This document shows, piece after piece, positions 22,346 through 32,794 of a DNA stretch of 64,000 nt. How positions within the stretch are numbered: position 1 is the first letter of the stretch; every line of letters begins with the position of its first letter. Under the pieces are notes generated by a model. That model was not told the origin of the DNA. It made no database searches and was given only the letters and a program-made list of their open reading frames with translations. The stretch spans positions 100,544 to 164,543 of the forward strand of contig CAUYUJ010019114.1 in NCBI GenBank assembly GCA_963575745.1. The letters run 5' to 3'. The position numbers and the translations under genes are program-made. Origin of the DNA: Prorocentrum cordatum. Lineage: Eukaryota > Sar > Dinophyceae > Prorocentrales > Prorocentraceae.

Positions 22346-22580
22346 GCCTGCCTGCAGCTTTCCCTTCTTCCCTCTCCTGATCATTCTGCCACGCTGCATG
22401 CGTGTTAGTCCTGATGCTGACTAGGTACACGCCTCTTCAATGTGACACCTCCCATTGGGGGGCAGGTTGTGACGCTGGCGTGTTTCCTGAACAGACGCAT
22501 GGCCGGGAGAGGCCAGGGCCGTGCTAAGACGCATTGCGAGCCCCTTCGTTTCGTGATATAGCACGATTGGTGCTTCTCGG
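22346..22580. other. Unassigned spacer
   Basis: No recognisable feature between two pyrimidine arrays. Confidence 0.35.
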
Positions 22581-22730
22581 GTGATCCTTTCATGGAATGC
22601 TCCTCCCTCCTCCTCCCTCCGCCTCCCTCATCCCCTCCCTCCCCCCTCCCCTCCTCCCTCCCTCCCTCTCTCTTTCCCTCCCCCCTCCTCCCTTCTTCCT
22701 CCTCCTCCCTCCCCCCCCCCCAGGGGGCAG
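22581..22730. repeat. CTC/CCCT pyrimidine array
   Basis: Irregular CTCCCTCC repeats ending in a C10 run near 22716-22725. Confidence 0.85.
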
Positions 22731-22865
22731 GGCCGGGAAAAAAAGCAGGCCGCGGAGGCCTGCCGTGGCCTCTCGACACACGGCTTCGCCGGCCCGAGCG
22801 CAGAGCGACGCCGATTGGCCGGCTGCGCCTGTGGAGGTCCACGCCCGTCTGTGCCGCCTCTCACA

Positions 22866-23062
22866 GTCGGGCCGGGCGAAGGGGGGGGATTGGGAAAGGG
22901 GGGGTTACGAAATCTGCTGCATGCAGCTGGTTTCGGCCTCACCGAGGGGGCCATTTCTCGATACATGGGCGCCTCCGGCGCCGGGAGGCGCTGGGAGAAT
23001 CAGCTACGTGAGCTGATTCTCAAACCCCCCCTTTGCTATCCCCCCCTTTCGCCCGACCCGAC
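22866..23062. mobile_element. 197-bp element with ~46-bp terminal inverted repeats
   Basis: The left end GTCGGGCCGGGCGAAGGGGG, with its continuation to GAAATC, pairs with the right end read in reverse (GTCGGGTCGGGCGAAAGGGG, to GAGAATC) with few mismatches. ACA lies just outside both ends, a possible 3-bp target duplication. Inside are a GAGAATCAGCT/AGCTGATTCTC hairpin (around 22994-23020) and a GGCGCCTCC/GGAGGCGC hairpin. It is non-coding, so a MITE or foldback element is likely. Confidence 0.65.
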
Positions 23063-23630
23063 ACAGGGACTTTCATTTCCCCGCTGCGCGCCTTACGGAA
23101 TCCCAAGGGTTTCGACATACTCGTAAGGATAGATCCCTGGGGATCCTCACGGCCTTGCATGGATCATTGAGGGTTCCTGCGGATTGTTTTCGGATTCGTC
23201 GGGAGTCGTCGATGTGCGAGCCATGCGAGCCACATCAAGCGATTGAATTTACAGAAATGTGCATCTACGAGTGGTTGTGCAGCCAACTCTATCCAAGCTA
23301 CGCGTCGGAATTTACACGAAGTTTGCGCGAGGGGCGCTCTGACACTCATGCTGAAGGTCTGCACGTTCTGAGCGTGCCTTTCCCCTTCCCCGCGCGCTCC
23401 TCTCCCCCCGCCGCCCGCCGTTTCGGCCACGTGCACCCCTCGTCTGCTTCAGAATGCGGTGGGGATTCTCGCCGCTGCGACAAGAAAGGTGGAGGTCACG
23501 CCCGTCTGCTTGCTCGTCCAGCTCGGCCACGTGTTCCCATACAACCCGGGTCATGAAATTCTCCGGGCGAAGGACCTAATACTACGCAGTTGCGGGTACC
23601 GCAGTTGCGAGTAGCACCTTAAGAGGATAT
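23063..23630. other. Unassigned segment
   Basis: Short open frames only (plus 23155-23556, minus 23164-23436), with no recognisable domain. Confidence 0.35.
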
Positions 23631-24345
23631 GCCTATGGTGCCACGAAAGCTGGCGAACCCGGTACCGAAACGGGCGGGGGACCGCGTCCCGACTGCACCA
23701 CTGGGACCTTCGGTGGATTTCCTATGGTGTCACGAAATGTGCGACAGGCGTGCCAAAATGGGCGGGGGAGACGCATCCGCACTGCGCCAGTGGGACCTTC
23801 GGTGGGGTTCCCTGTGGGGCCACGAAACGTATGAGGATGTCCCGAAATGAGTGGCGGGGGCGCACGCGGGCTGTGCCATTGGGACCTTCGCTGGAGCTCC
23901 CTATGGGGCCAGGGGCCACGAACCGTGCGAGGGTGTGCCGAAACTGGTGGCGGGGACGCATGCGGGATGCGCCAACGGGACTTGCAGTGGGTTTCCCTAT
24001 GGGGCCACGAAACGTGTGAGGGTGTGCCGAATCGGGTGCCAGGGACGCATGCGGGCTGCGCCACGGGGACTTTCCGGTGGGCCTCCCTATGGGGCCGCGA
24101 AACGTGTGAAGGAATGCAGGAATGGGTAACGGGGACGCATGCGGGCTGCGCAACAGGGACCTTTGGTGGAGCCCCCTTGTGGGGCTACGAAACGTGTGAA
24201 GGAATGCAGGAATGGGTAACGGGGACGCATGCAGGCTGCGCCACTGGGACCTTCGGTGGAGCTCCGTATGGGGCGACGGAACGTGTGAGGGTGTGCCGAG
24301 ATGGGTGGCGGGGACGCATGCGGGCTACGCACCGTCCTCGGGGAG
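23631..24345. repeat. ~90-bp tandem array, about eight units
   Basis: GGGGACGCATGCGGGCTGCG-type words at 23952, 24041, 24131, 24221 and 24310 give an 89-90-bp period, with diverged units upstream from about 23640. Each unit reads GGGACCTTCGGTGGAGCTCC, CTATGGGGCCACGAAACGTG, TGAGGGTGTGCCGAAATGGG. Because 90 is a multiple of three, long frames persist on both strands as 30-residue repeats. I treat these as by-products. Confidence 0.9.
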
Positions 24346-24734
24346 AAGGGAGGAAGGGAAACAGAGAGGCGGAGGAGGCAGAGGAGGACTCTTTGGGGGA
24401 TTCTTTGGGCTAAGCAGCACTATCGAACGCTAGAGCAGATAGGGCCCACGCGCCTGCACTCTTGCACGTCGCAGGACACGGCGGTGGCCCTGTCGCCTGT
24501 ACGGGTTGCCGAGATACTCGCTTGGAGTCACTTGCCTCCCAGGGAACCTCTGTCGCGATGGCGCGGAGCGGACTGCCACCGCCGCGCGGGAGGAGGAGAG
24601 GAGGGCTCCGCGTAGTCGCGGACACCGGGGGCGCTTGGGCGTCTCTCGGCATGCGGCCGTCGGGCCTCTCCGGGGAGGGGGGCAGCCCGGATCGGGGCTT
24701 CGTAGCGGAGCTGGCCGCGGCGGCGAGGAGGCCC
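24346..24734. other. Unassigned segment
   Basis: GC-rich with overlapping frames on both strands. No domain is recognised. Confidence 0.35.
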
Positions 24735-24870
24735 CGAGAGGACCCTCGATCCTCGACCTCGTCCTCGATCCTTGAACCTCGAACATCAACCTTTGACCTC
24801 GACGCTCGAGGGTTGAGCCTCGAACCTCGACCCTCGACCCTCGATCGTCGATCCTCCCTTTTTAACCTCG
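24735..24870. repeat. CCTCGA(A/C/T)C short tandem repeat
   Basis: About 16 degenerate 7-9-bp units (CCTCGATCCTCGACCTCGTC, CTTGAACCTCGAACATCAAC, and so on) fill this stretch. Confidence 0.85.
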
Positions 24871-24994
24871 GCTTTGCCCTGCCGCTCAAAGGCGCGCTCG
24901 CAGGCCGGCGCGGGAGCTGCTCGCGCCGCCTCCGGCGGAGCCCGGCCTGCCGCTGCAGCCCAGGGTGCCTCGCGGGGCGGGAGAGGAGTTAGCA
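24871..24994. other. GC-rich segment with inverted repeats
   Basis: GCAGGCCGGCGCGGGAGC and GGAGCCCGGCCTGC form a loose inverted repeat near 24900-24955. No gene. Confidence 0.4.
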
Positions 24995-25185
24995 CTGTGG
25001 AGGACGATCAATGGAGAGGAAGCACGTTGCCAAATCATTTCCATCTTCTAAAAGTGGTTTAAACGTGTAGCAAACATGTAGAAGCATGTATTTAACAGTT
25101 TACCGCATGTTTCAAACGTGTTAAACACGTTTTCAATTCAACAATAATTGTTAGGGTTTCCATTGTCATGGCATCCACGAAGTTA
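24995..25185 (+). repeat. CAACATGTT-type dispersed repeat, copy 1
   Basis: TGTGGAGGACGATCAATGGA at the start and CATTGTCATGGCATCCAC at the end bracket an AT-rich core with ACATGTAGAAGCATGT, GTTTAAAC and AACGTGTTAAACACGTT. The same frame of blocks is at 62405-62605, where only the core has diverged. Confidence 0.8.
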
Positions 25186-25189
25186 GCAG

Positions 25190-25395
25190 GCCTCAGTTCG
25201 ACTTCTCCGATTCGCTTCGATTTCGACGACTTCCGATTCGACTACGGATTCCGACGTGGACTCTGATTTCTCAAAGGAGGCACAACCTGTTGTTTTTTGC
25301 CGATTCGACGAATCTCGCCTTGGCTGCCGACTTCCGCCGATCCTGTGCACTTCGAACGCCGATCCGATTCCTCGATTCGATCCTGGGCTCTCCTG
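25190..25395. repeat. CGATTCGA degenerate repeat, block 1
   Basis: CCGATTCG, GATTTCGA and GACTTCCGATTCGA words recur. The phrase GGCTGCCGACTTCCGCCGAT matches GGCAGCCGACTTCTGCCGAT in blocks 2 (27685-27835) and 3 (28380-28560). Confidence 0.7.
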
Positions 25396-25439
25396 GGATA
25401 GTCGTGGGTGGGTCGGGAGGGTTTCCGAAGCTGTCTGAG

Positions 25440-26145
25440 GTGCTCGGGGCCCCTGGGTGGTCCTCATCCGCTGCGCGCAGAGAGCGTTTTCGGGGTGCCA
25501 TACCTGGAGATGTGGCCCGAAAACCACTCGGATCAGAGGCGTCGTCAGGGGCAAGGGGACTGGCCCAGGGGCTGGGTGGCATCGATCGGGCGGGCCCTGG
25601 ATGCGGATGATCGGGATGGTACGGAAAGATAGGCGACTAAGACCAGCAGCAGTTCCTGCCCATGTTGAGTGGGGATTTGCCGTCGGCGTCTCCGCGGACG
25701 TTGCACATTCGAGGCATAGAATTGCCTGCCCAACAGCGGCCTCCTTCGGTGTTGGGCAATATTTGCTGTTGGGCATCATGGCCATGTTTTCCGTATCTAT
25801 CTCGGGCGTGCCAAGTCGGGGGGGGGATTGGCCCAGGGGTGGAAGCATCGATCGGGTGGACCCTGAACCAGGATAAGGCACGCCAGAGCGTTCTGGAACG
25901 CTCTCGGAGCGTTCAGGGGCACCCTCGAAGTGCCGCGGCGCCCGATACATCCGGATCTCCGAGATCCCCGATTAGTCCCAGTCCGATGTTGTTTTGGTTT
26001 CGTGTTCGTCTCGCCTTTTCATCGCCGATCGGGGCCTGGACCCCCTACCCCCGCGCAGGAACGTTGGGTCTCGCTGTCGGGGGCCTATCGCCGACCTGTC
26101 GGCGATGTGTCGCCAATTCGATTCATCGTCTCTCCCAAGGTTGGC
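25440..26145 (+). repeat. CCCAACAGCGGCC dispersed repeat, copy 1 of a tandem pair
   Basis: Block order: GTCGGCGTCTCCGCGGACGT, CTGCCCAACAGCGGCCTCC, TGTTGGGCATCATGGCCATG, TATCTCGGGCGTGCCAAGTC, GCATCGATCGGGTGGACCCT, CCAGAGCGTTCTGGAACGCT, GATCTCCGAGATCCCC and CCTGTCGGCGATG. The same order follows at 26505-26950. A partial extra unit (GACTGGCCCAGGGGCTGGGT) is at 25558. Confidence 0.8.
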
Positions 26146-26500
26146 CGATTCGCGCGGATGTCAAGGGTTGGCTCTGCCAAGATGAAGAAGAAGAACCATC
26201 CCGAACCCCGAGACAGGCGTTTGACATATCGTCATGTGCGTTGAATGATTTTCCCTGCCCCTTTCCATTCATCCTAGGGGCGCGTTTGCCAAAGGCTCTC
26301 GGTTGTTGGGGTGCTCGTTGAGGGGGTGATTATTCCAGCCTTGGGTTCCTCTGGATTCTCTTAGAGGCACCACCCCTCTGAACTTTCTAAGGCGCACTCA
26401 AGGCAACCATACCCTAAACGACAATACCCCCAACGACAATTGACCGCGCGTCGCGGTGCGCAGGGCGCGATGGGCTACGTTAGGTGGCCCAAAGCGGGCG
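26146..26500. other. Spacer between the two tandem repeat copies
   Basis: No recognised feature apart from a CTCTTAGAGGCACCACCCCT-like phrase. No gene. Confidence 0.35.
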
Positions 26501-26960
26501 GGACCAGGTCCAGGAGTTGCTGTCGGCGTCCCCGCGGGCGTTGCACCTTCGAGACACAACGTCGCCTGCCCAACAGCGGCCGCCTTCGGTTTGGGGCAGG
26601 AGTTGCTTGTTGGGCATCACAGCCATGGCTCCATATCTATCTCGGGCGTGCCAAGTCCGGGTGGGGGAACTGGCCCAGGGGCGGAAGCATCGATCGGGTG
26701 GGCCCTGGATTGTTATTGATCGCGCCAGAGCGTTCTGGAACGCTCTGAGAGCGTTCCAGAGCGCTCTGGAACGGCCGAGGTGCCGATACACCTCCCTAAT
26801 CTCGGAGATCCCCGGTTTTGTCCTGTCCTGGTCCGATGTTGTCCTGGATTCGTCTTCGTCTCGCCCTTCCATCGCCAATCGGGGCCCGGACCCCCCACCC
26901 CCGCCCAGGAACCTGGGCTTTCGCTGTCGGGGGTCTACCGTCGATTTTGAAGATTCCCGA
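26501..26960 (+). repeat. CCCAACAGCGGCC dispersed repeat, copy 2
   Basis: Same order of blocks as copy 1. Near 26725-26775 the palindromic AGAGCGTTCTGGAACGCTCT is followed by two more GAGCGTTCCAGAGCGCTCTGG-type inverted units, so the stem region has expanded. Confidence 0.8.
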
Positions 26961-27126
26961 TTCTGCCCTGGTCATACGGTGGGTTCATGCGGCGCTGGCG
27001 CGCTGGCCACGCTATCGAAGGCGTCCGAGCTTGAATTCTGCGACGCGGAAGCACCAATGGACATGGTAACGCCCCTGGACCCGACGAAATTCAGCCTTGA
27101 ACGACCAGGGCCGCGATCGATTTAAG
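26961..27126. other. Unassigned spacer
   Basis: No recognised feature. Confidence 0.3.
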
Positions 27127-27324
27127 GTGATGGGCTTGTTTTCCACCACCACCACCATAAGTTGGAGGGGGGGTCCTCCTCCTCCTCCTCCTCCTCCTCT
27201 TCGTCCTCCTCCTCCTCCTCCTCCTCCTCCTCCTCTTCGTCCTCCTCCTCCTCCTCGCCATCCTCCTTCCCCCCATCCAACTTCTGGTGGTGGTGGTGGT
27301 GGTGGTGGAAAACAGGCCCATCAC
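27127..27324. mobile_element. 198-bp foldback element with a CTC array as its loop
   Basis: The left arm GTGATGGGCTTGTTTTCCACC, (ACC)n, AAGTTGGAGGGGG and the right arm CCCCCCATCCAACTTC, (TGG)n, TGGAAAACAGGCCCATCAC are reverse complements over about 50 bp, differing mainly in the number of ACC/GGT triplets. Between them is a CTC/TCG array of about 100 bp. AAG abuts both ends, a possible 3-bp target duplication. No coding capacity. Confidence 0.75.
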
Positions 27325-27684
27325 AAGGCTGCACGATCGACGCGGTGTCGAGAACCTCTGCGCGCGCCGCCGCCGCGCGAACTCGCCGCAGCTGCGCCTT
27401 GCCAACGAACGCTCGCTCCTCCCCTTGCGCCGCCCCGGCCGAGCGGCCAAACCCCGCCCACCGCGGGAGGCCGCGCGCCTCGGCAGCTTCCTCGAGAGCC
27501 GGGGGCCCGCCACGAGGACCCCCTCTCCCTCCTCCTTTCGCCTCCTCCCTTCTCCTCCTTTCGCCTGCCCCTGCCCCTCCTCCGCCTCCTCCCCACCCTC
27601 CTCATCCTCCTCCTCCTCCGCTCCCTCCTCCTCCTCCTCTTCCTCCTCCTCCCTTCCAGGGCGGTTGCCGACTCCTCCGGGCCG
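27325..27684. repeat. GC-rich segment, then CTC array
   Basis: 27325-27520 is GC-rich without a recognised feature. 27520-27660 is a CTC/CCT array. Confidence 0.7.
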
Positions 27685-27835
27685 ATTAGATTATATTTCC
27701 CAGGGTTCCGATTCGATCCGACTCGATGCGAACATTCCGATTCACGATTCCGATTTCGAGTTCGCCCGATCCGATTCTTGCCGATTTCGATTTGGCAGCC
27801 GACTTCTGCCGATTTCTTCCGATTCGGCTTCGCCC
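27685..27835. repeat. CGATTCGA degenerate repeat, block 2
   Basis: Dense CCGATTC/CGATTTCGA words, including CGATTTCGATTTGGCAGCCG shared in near-identical form with block 3. Confidence 0.75.
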
Positions 27836-28380
27836 TGGCGTCGTCGTCGCCTTCCCTCTCCCTCCCTCGCCTCACTCCCTCCCCTCCCTGCCACGGCGCA
27901 GCCCGGCACGGCGGTCGGCCAAGCCGCGGGCCCGGGACGCGGTTCCGACCCCCCTCGACGGCGGCGACGACAGCCTCTGGCGGCGACGTTGGCTTGGAGG
28001 GATCCCGCCCGAGGAGGGAAGAGGGAGGAGGCGTGGCTTGGAGGGATCCCGCCCGAGGAGGGAGGAGGGAGGAGGCGTCGCCGTCCACACCCAGCACCCA
28101 GAGGGCCCCCCAAGGGGCCCCCGACGTCCCTGGACGGGCCCCCGAGGGGCCTGCTGACCCTCTCCTGGGGGGGGGGGGGTCGCCAGACAAGTCTGGCTGT
28201 GCGCAACCCCCCCAGGGGGCGGGTTTGGCGACACCCCTCGAGGGGGGGCTTGCAGTGTGGATCCCCAGGCCAGCCAAGCTTCGACGGCGTCGAGCGACCT
28301 TCGACGACCCACGACGACGATTGCGACGACGATCGACGTCCGAGGACGTCAGTAATGAGTCCCACCAGAGGACGCGCAGA
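27836..28380. repeat. GC-rich segment with a 44-bp tandem duplication
   Basis: GGCTTGGAGGGATCCCGCCC starts at 27991 and again at 28035, two units differing by one base. The remainder (including a G11 run near 28167) has no recognised gene. The 554-aa plus frame 27097-28761 crosses arrays and repeats and is rejected. Confidence 0.75.
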
Positions 28381-28560
28381 TTGTGCCTGCCGATTTCGAT
28401 TCCGATCCGGCGTCCGTCCAGCCGGTTACCGACTCGATCCGACTCGGCCTTGTCGACTTTTGCCGAGTTCGATTTGGCAGCCGACTTCTGCCGATTTCTG
28501 CTGATTCGATGCTCCGGTCGACCCTATCCGGCTTATCGATTCGATTCTTGGGCCGATTGC
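28381..28560. repeat. CGATTCGA degenerate repeat, block 3
   Basis: CCGATTTCGATTCCGATCC and CGATTTGGCAGCCGACTTCT, as in block 2, followed by TTATCGATTCGATTCTTGGG. Confidence 0.75.
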
Positions 28561-28599
28561 CTTTCTCGCCGCCTTTTGCTCCCTTCGCCTCTTCCGGCT

Positions 28600-28712
28600 C
28601 CCGCCCTCATCCTGCTGCTCCTCCTCCTCCTCTTTCCCCTCTTCCTCCGCCCTCCTTATCCTCGAGAGCGGGCGGCAGGGGACCAACTCCTCTTCCTCCT
28701 CCTCCTCCTCCT
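28600..28712. repeat. CTC array upstream of the RT remnant
   Basis: Imperfect CTC/CTT repeats ending in a pure CCTCCTCCTCCTCCTCCTG run at the RT boundary. Confidence 0.9.
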
Positions 28713-29530
28713 CCTGTCGATGGCACGCGCACCCCATATTGCACAAGGCCCCTGGCCCTGAAGAATTCTGACAGTCAAGCTGTCGCGGCTGCAGTCAACA
28801 TCCACCTCTCGAAGGTGGTCGCCAAAGATATTCATGGAGCCCAGAAAGGGTTCGTGCCTGGAAGGATGTTTGGCGACCACATCGTTGCTCTGAACGCCAA
28901 GTCTCGGCGAGCTGGCCTCTCTCCTGCAGGCGCGGACGAGAGACTCCCTGGGTTTCTTATAGTTGATGTGAAAGCTGCGTTTCCTAGCGTGCCTCAGCTA
29001 TTCCTGCTGCGCACGGTTGCATGTACCGGCCTCCCACCATCATACATGCACTTTCTGGCTTGATTGTGAACGACACGATGAGTCATGCCAAGGTGGAGGG
29101 GAAGCGCGAACCTGTTTTCTCGATCACGTCTGGCGTCGCCCAACGGTGTCCGCTGTCTGTAAGTCTGTTGATTTTAAGGGTTCGACCTGTGGCGTCGGTG
29201 TTGGTGTGAGGCGTTTCCGACTTGCTCCGTGGGGACTCTTGGGGAGTGCGCGGACGATTTGGGGGTTGTCTCTTTTTGCGTTTCAAGCGTTCGAAAGCTA
29301 CGCGAAGGTGTCCAGCAAGCTGAGAAATTAGCTGCTCTTGAGCTTCAGCCTGCCAGATATTGTTTCGTTCCTCTCTTGGCTGAGTATGGTGGCGACACGG
29401 CTGCGAAGGCAAACGAGGTTTAGCCCGACACGCACCAGGCGTGGCGATTTTCCAAATCCAAGGAGCTGCCAAGAACCTCGGTGTGATGTTGGGCCCCGGG
29501 GCCGACTCAGCTGCTCAGTGGAGTGGCCCC
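28713..29530 (+). pseudogene. LINE reverse transcriptase remnant (5'-truncated, frameshifted)
   Basis: This is a fragment of a non-LTR retrotransposon RT. The first frame reads RPLALKNSDSQAV, GAQKGFVPGRMFGDHIVALN and FLIVDVKAAFPSVPQLF (palm motif A, catalytic Asp in IVDVKAAF), ending in a TGA at 29061. Continuation in a second frame gives LIVNDTM, then FSITSGVAQRCPLSVSLLI (motif B; the usual GVxQGCPLS has R for G). A third frame gives GECADDLGVV (motif C, catalytic DD) near 29241. A fourth gives AAKNLGVMLGPGADSAAQW near 29460 (thumb side). So all palm motifs survive but in four pieces. It begins at motif 1, immediately after the CTC array. No EN or RNase H is seen. Non-functional. Confidence 0.85.
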
Positions 29531-29884
29531 GGATGCTGGTCGCGTCCAACCAACGACCCAACAATATCACACACACCCACCCAAGGAGGCGAGCCGAGGT
29601 GTGTCTCGGCCCCCTTCCCAGGGGGGCTGGGACTCGGGCCATCTCCTCACGCGCACGCCCGTCGCTGCAGACAGCCCCCCCCACACCTCCTCCCCTTCCC
29701 GAGTGAGCGTCGTGTCCGCTGTTCCGTCGCCCCTTCTCTTTATCTCCTTACCTCTTGGTTTTTTTTGTCTGCCCCTCCTCCCGGCAGCGCCGGGTGGGGG
29801 GGGCTTTCGAAAATTTCGACCATTCGTGGTGACACAGTCATGAGCGTGGAGCGTCGAGGGGGTGAGGGAGGTATGGCATCACAC
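29531..29884. other. Unassigned segment downstream of the RT remnant
   Basis: Pyrimidine-rich stretches but no array or gene that I can support. It may include decayed LINE 3' sequence. Confidence 0.35.
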
Positions 29885-30111
29885 AAACCTAGTTCGGAGG
29901 TGAGGGGGTGAGATCGAAGTGGAACGGAGAGCCCCCCTACCGGGAAATGGGTTTCGGTTTCGTGTTCGTGCGTGCCGTGCGTGCGGGCGAGGCGAAGCTA
30001 CGTGGGCGGGCGAGAAGTGTCCCGCCTCTGGCTGAGGCGCGGCCGGACCACAAGTCTCCCTTCCGGCAACCGGTGCCGCGCGGTGTCCCGTCGGTGTCCC
30101 GTCAGTGTCCC

Positions 30112-30112
<1 letters not shown>
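29885..30112 (+). repeat. Satellite module A, copy 1
   Basis: GGAGGTGAGGGGGTGAGATCGAAGTGGAACGG, CCTACCGGGAAATGGGTTTCGG, CGTGCGTGCCGTGCGTGCGGGCGAGGCGAAGC, GGCTGAGGCGCGGCCGGACCA and GGTGCCGCGCGGTGTCCCGTC recur at 31965-32285 and 32795-33094. It leads straight into a GAT array through GTGTCCCGATGATG. Confidence 0.85.
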
Positions 30113-30200
<88 letters not shown>

Positions 30201-30266
30201 CGATGACGATGTTGATGATGATGATGATGGTGATGATGGCCATGGTGATGATGATGATGGTGTCCC

Positions 30267-30297
<31 letters not shown>

Positions 30298-30352
30298 TTG
30301 ATGTTGATGATGTTGATGTTGCTGATGATGATGATGCTGGTGTCCCGATGGC

Positions 30353-30386
<34 letters not shown>

Positions 30387-31690
30387 TTGATGATCCTGAT
30401 GATGTTGATGATGATGAGATGATGACATGATGATGATTTTGATGATGATGGTGTCCCGATGATCATGATGAGGTTGATGATGAGGTTGATGATGATGATG
30501 CTGATGATGATGGTGTCCGGATGATGATGTTGATGACGATGATTACGATGATGGTGTCCCGATTCTGATGATGATGAGGATGATGATGAGGTGATCATGA
30601 TGATTTTGATGATGGTGTCCCGATGATCTTGATGATGATGCTGATGTTGATGATGATGGTGTCCTGATGATGATGATGGTGACGATCATGATGGTGCCAC
30701 GATCATGATGATGTTGATGATGATGATGTTGCTGATGATGATGAGGGTGTCCCGATGATGATGTTGATGATGCTGTTTATGATGATGATGATGAGATGAG
30801 ATGATGATGATGATGAAGGTGATGGTGGTGTTCCGACGATGATAATGGTGTCCCGATGATGATGATGATGTTGATGATTATGATGGTGACGATGATGGTG
30901 TCCCGATGATGATGATGATGATGATGGTGATCATGATGATGGCCATTGTGGTGATGATGATGGTGTCCCAAGGATGATGATGTTGATGATGCTGCTGTTG
31001 CTTATGATGATGATGGTGTCCCAATGATGATGATGTTAGTGCTCCTGATGATGATGATGAGATGTTGGTGGGATGCTGATATCATGATGATGATGAAGAT
31101 GATGATGGTGCCCCGGTGATGATGATGAGGAGGTTGATGATGATGCCGTTGATGATGATGGTGGTGATGATGACGGTGTTCCGATGATGATGATGATGAG
31201 GATCTTGATGCCGATGCTGGTGTCCCGATGATGGTGATGACGATGATGATGAGGTGATGATGATGATTTTGATGGTGGTGGCCCGATGATGATGATGCTG
31301 ATGTTGATGGTGATGGTGTCCCGATGATGATGATGATGATGATGATGGTGATGCTGATGGTGGTGACGATGATGATGGTGTCCCGATGATGTTTTTGATG
31401 ATGATGTTGCCGATGATGCTGATGAGGGTGTCCCGATGATGATGAGTTTGATGATGCTGTTCATGATGGTGATGACCTGCTGATGATGATGGTGGTGTTC
31501 CGATGATGATGATGTCCCGATGGTGATTATGTTGATGATGATGATGGTGACGATGATGGTGTCCCGATGATGATGATGGTGATGCTGATTATGTTGATCA
31601 TGATGGTGATGCGGTGGTGATGATGATGGTGTCCCGATGATCATGGTGATGATTATGTTGATGACGTTGATGACGATGATGTTGATGATG
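30113..31690. repeat. (GAT)n array punctuated by GGTGTCCC
   Basis: A pure GATGATGAT run of about 80 bases at the start, then imperfect GAT/GTT repeats broken every 30-110 bases by GATGGTGTCCCGATGATG. Open frames give Met-, Asp- or His/Ile-rich peptides and are artefacts. Confidence 0.95.
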
Positions 31691-31912
31691 ATGATGATGG
31701 TGACGTTGATTGTGAGACCGATTGTGAGACCGAATGTGAGATCGATTTTGAGATCGATAGTGAGATCGATTGTCAGATCGATTGTGAGATCGATCGAATG
31801 AAATAGATCGAGTGAGATCGATTGTGAGATCGATCGAGTGAGATCGATCGAGCGAGACCGATAGTGAGATCGATAGTTAGATCGATAGTGAGACCGATCG
31901 AGTGAGACGTTG
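31691..31912. repeat. GTGAGATCGAT 10-12-bp array, block 1
   Basis: Tandem TGTGAGATCGATTGTGAGAT and GAGTGAGATCGATCGAG units, very rich in GATC and ATCGAT. Confidence 0.9.
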
Positions 31913-31962
31913 GTTCCTCCCCCCCCGAACCTCCTATCACCCGAAGGGTGGTCGTATAGGTA
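31913..31962. repeat. Conserved hairpin motif CACCCGAAGGGTGG, copy 1
   Basis: GTTGGTTCCTCC, C-run, AACCTCCTATCACCCGAAGG, GTGGTCGTATAGGTA. The CACCC-GAA-GGGTG stem-loop is shared with copies at 34407, 36535 and 56418. Confidence 0.8.
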
Positions 31963-32290
31963 TCGGAGGTTGGGTGAGTCCGACGTGAAACGTAGACCCC
32001 CCCTACCGGGAAATCGATTTCGGTTTCGGGTTCGTGTCGTGCGTGCCGTGCTTTCGTGCGGGCGAAGCGAAGCTGCGTGGGCGGGCGAGAGGAAATCTTC
32101 CTGTGGCTGGGCCGCGGCCGGACCAAATGTTGCTCCTCTGGCGGCCGGTGCCGCGCGGTGTCCCGCCGGTGTCCGGCTAGTGACCCGAAATCCTCCTGTG
32201 GCTGGGCCGCGGCCGGACCAAATGTTGCTCCTCCGGCGGCCGGTGCCGCGCGGTGTCCCGCCAGTGTCCCGCTGGTGTCCCGTGGTGTCC
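31963..32290 (+). repeat. Satellite module A, copy 2, with a 95-bp internal duplication
   Basis: As module copy 1, plus two 95-bp units starting AAATCTTCCTGTGGCTGGGC (32093) and AAATCCTCCTGTGGCTGGGC (32188), each with CGCGGCCGGACCAAATGTTG. Confidence 0.85.
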
Positions 32291-32794
32291 CGTGGTGTCC
32301 CGTTGTGTCCCGTTGAGTGAGCTCGATCGTGAGATCGATAGTGGGATCAATATTGAGATCGATGTGGTGCCCCGAGGTGTCCCGTGGTGTCCCATTGAGT
32401 GAGATCGATAGTGAGATCGATAGTGAGATCAACAGGTGTCCCGTGGTGTCCCGTTGAGTGAGATCGATAGTGAGATCGATATTGAGATCGATGTGGTGCC
32501 CCGAGGTGTCCCGTGGTGTCCCGCTGAGTGAGATCGATAGTGAGATCGATATTGAGATCCACTGGTATCCCGAGGTGTCCCGTGGTGTCCCGTTGAGTGA
32601 GATCGATCGTAAGATCGATGTGGTGTCCCGAGGTGTCCCATGGTGTCCTATGGTGTCCCGCTCAGTGAGATCGATAGTGAGATCGCTGGTGGGACCGATA
32701 GTGAGATCGGAATGTGTCCCGCGGTGTCCCGTGGTGGCCCGTGGTGTCCCGTGGTGTCCCGTTAAGTGAGATCGATCGTGAGATCGATAGTGAG
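32291..32794. repeat. GTGTCCCGTG / GATCGATAGTGA interleaved array, block 1
   Basis: Alternating runs of GTGTCCCGTGGTGTCCCGTT and GAGTGAGATCGATAGTGAGA. Tandem units vary from about 60 to 90 bp. Confidence 0.9.

Noticed and set aside
21291-22424. 377-aa Pro/Leu open frame (and similar frames over other CTC arrays)
   Set aside because: It is a translation of CTC triplets. Every frame of such an array is open and no domain is present.
27097-28761. 554-aa plus-strand frame
   Set aside because: It crosses the foldback element, a CTC array, a 44-bp duplication and the CGATTCGA repeat, with no recognisable domain except a few residues of the RT remnant at its edge.
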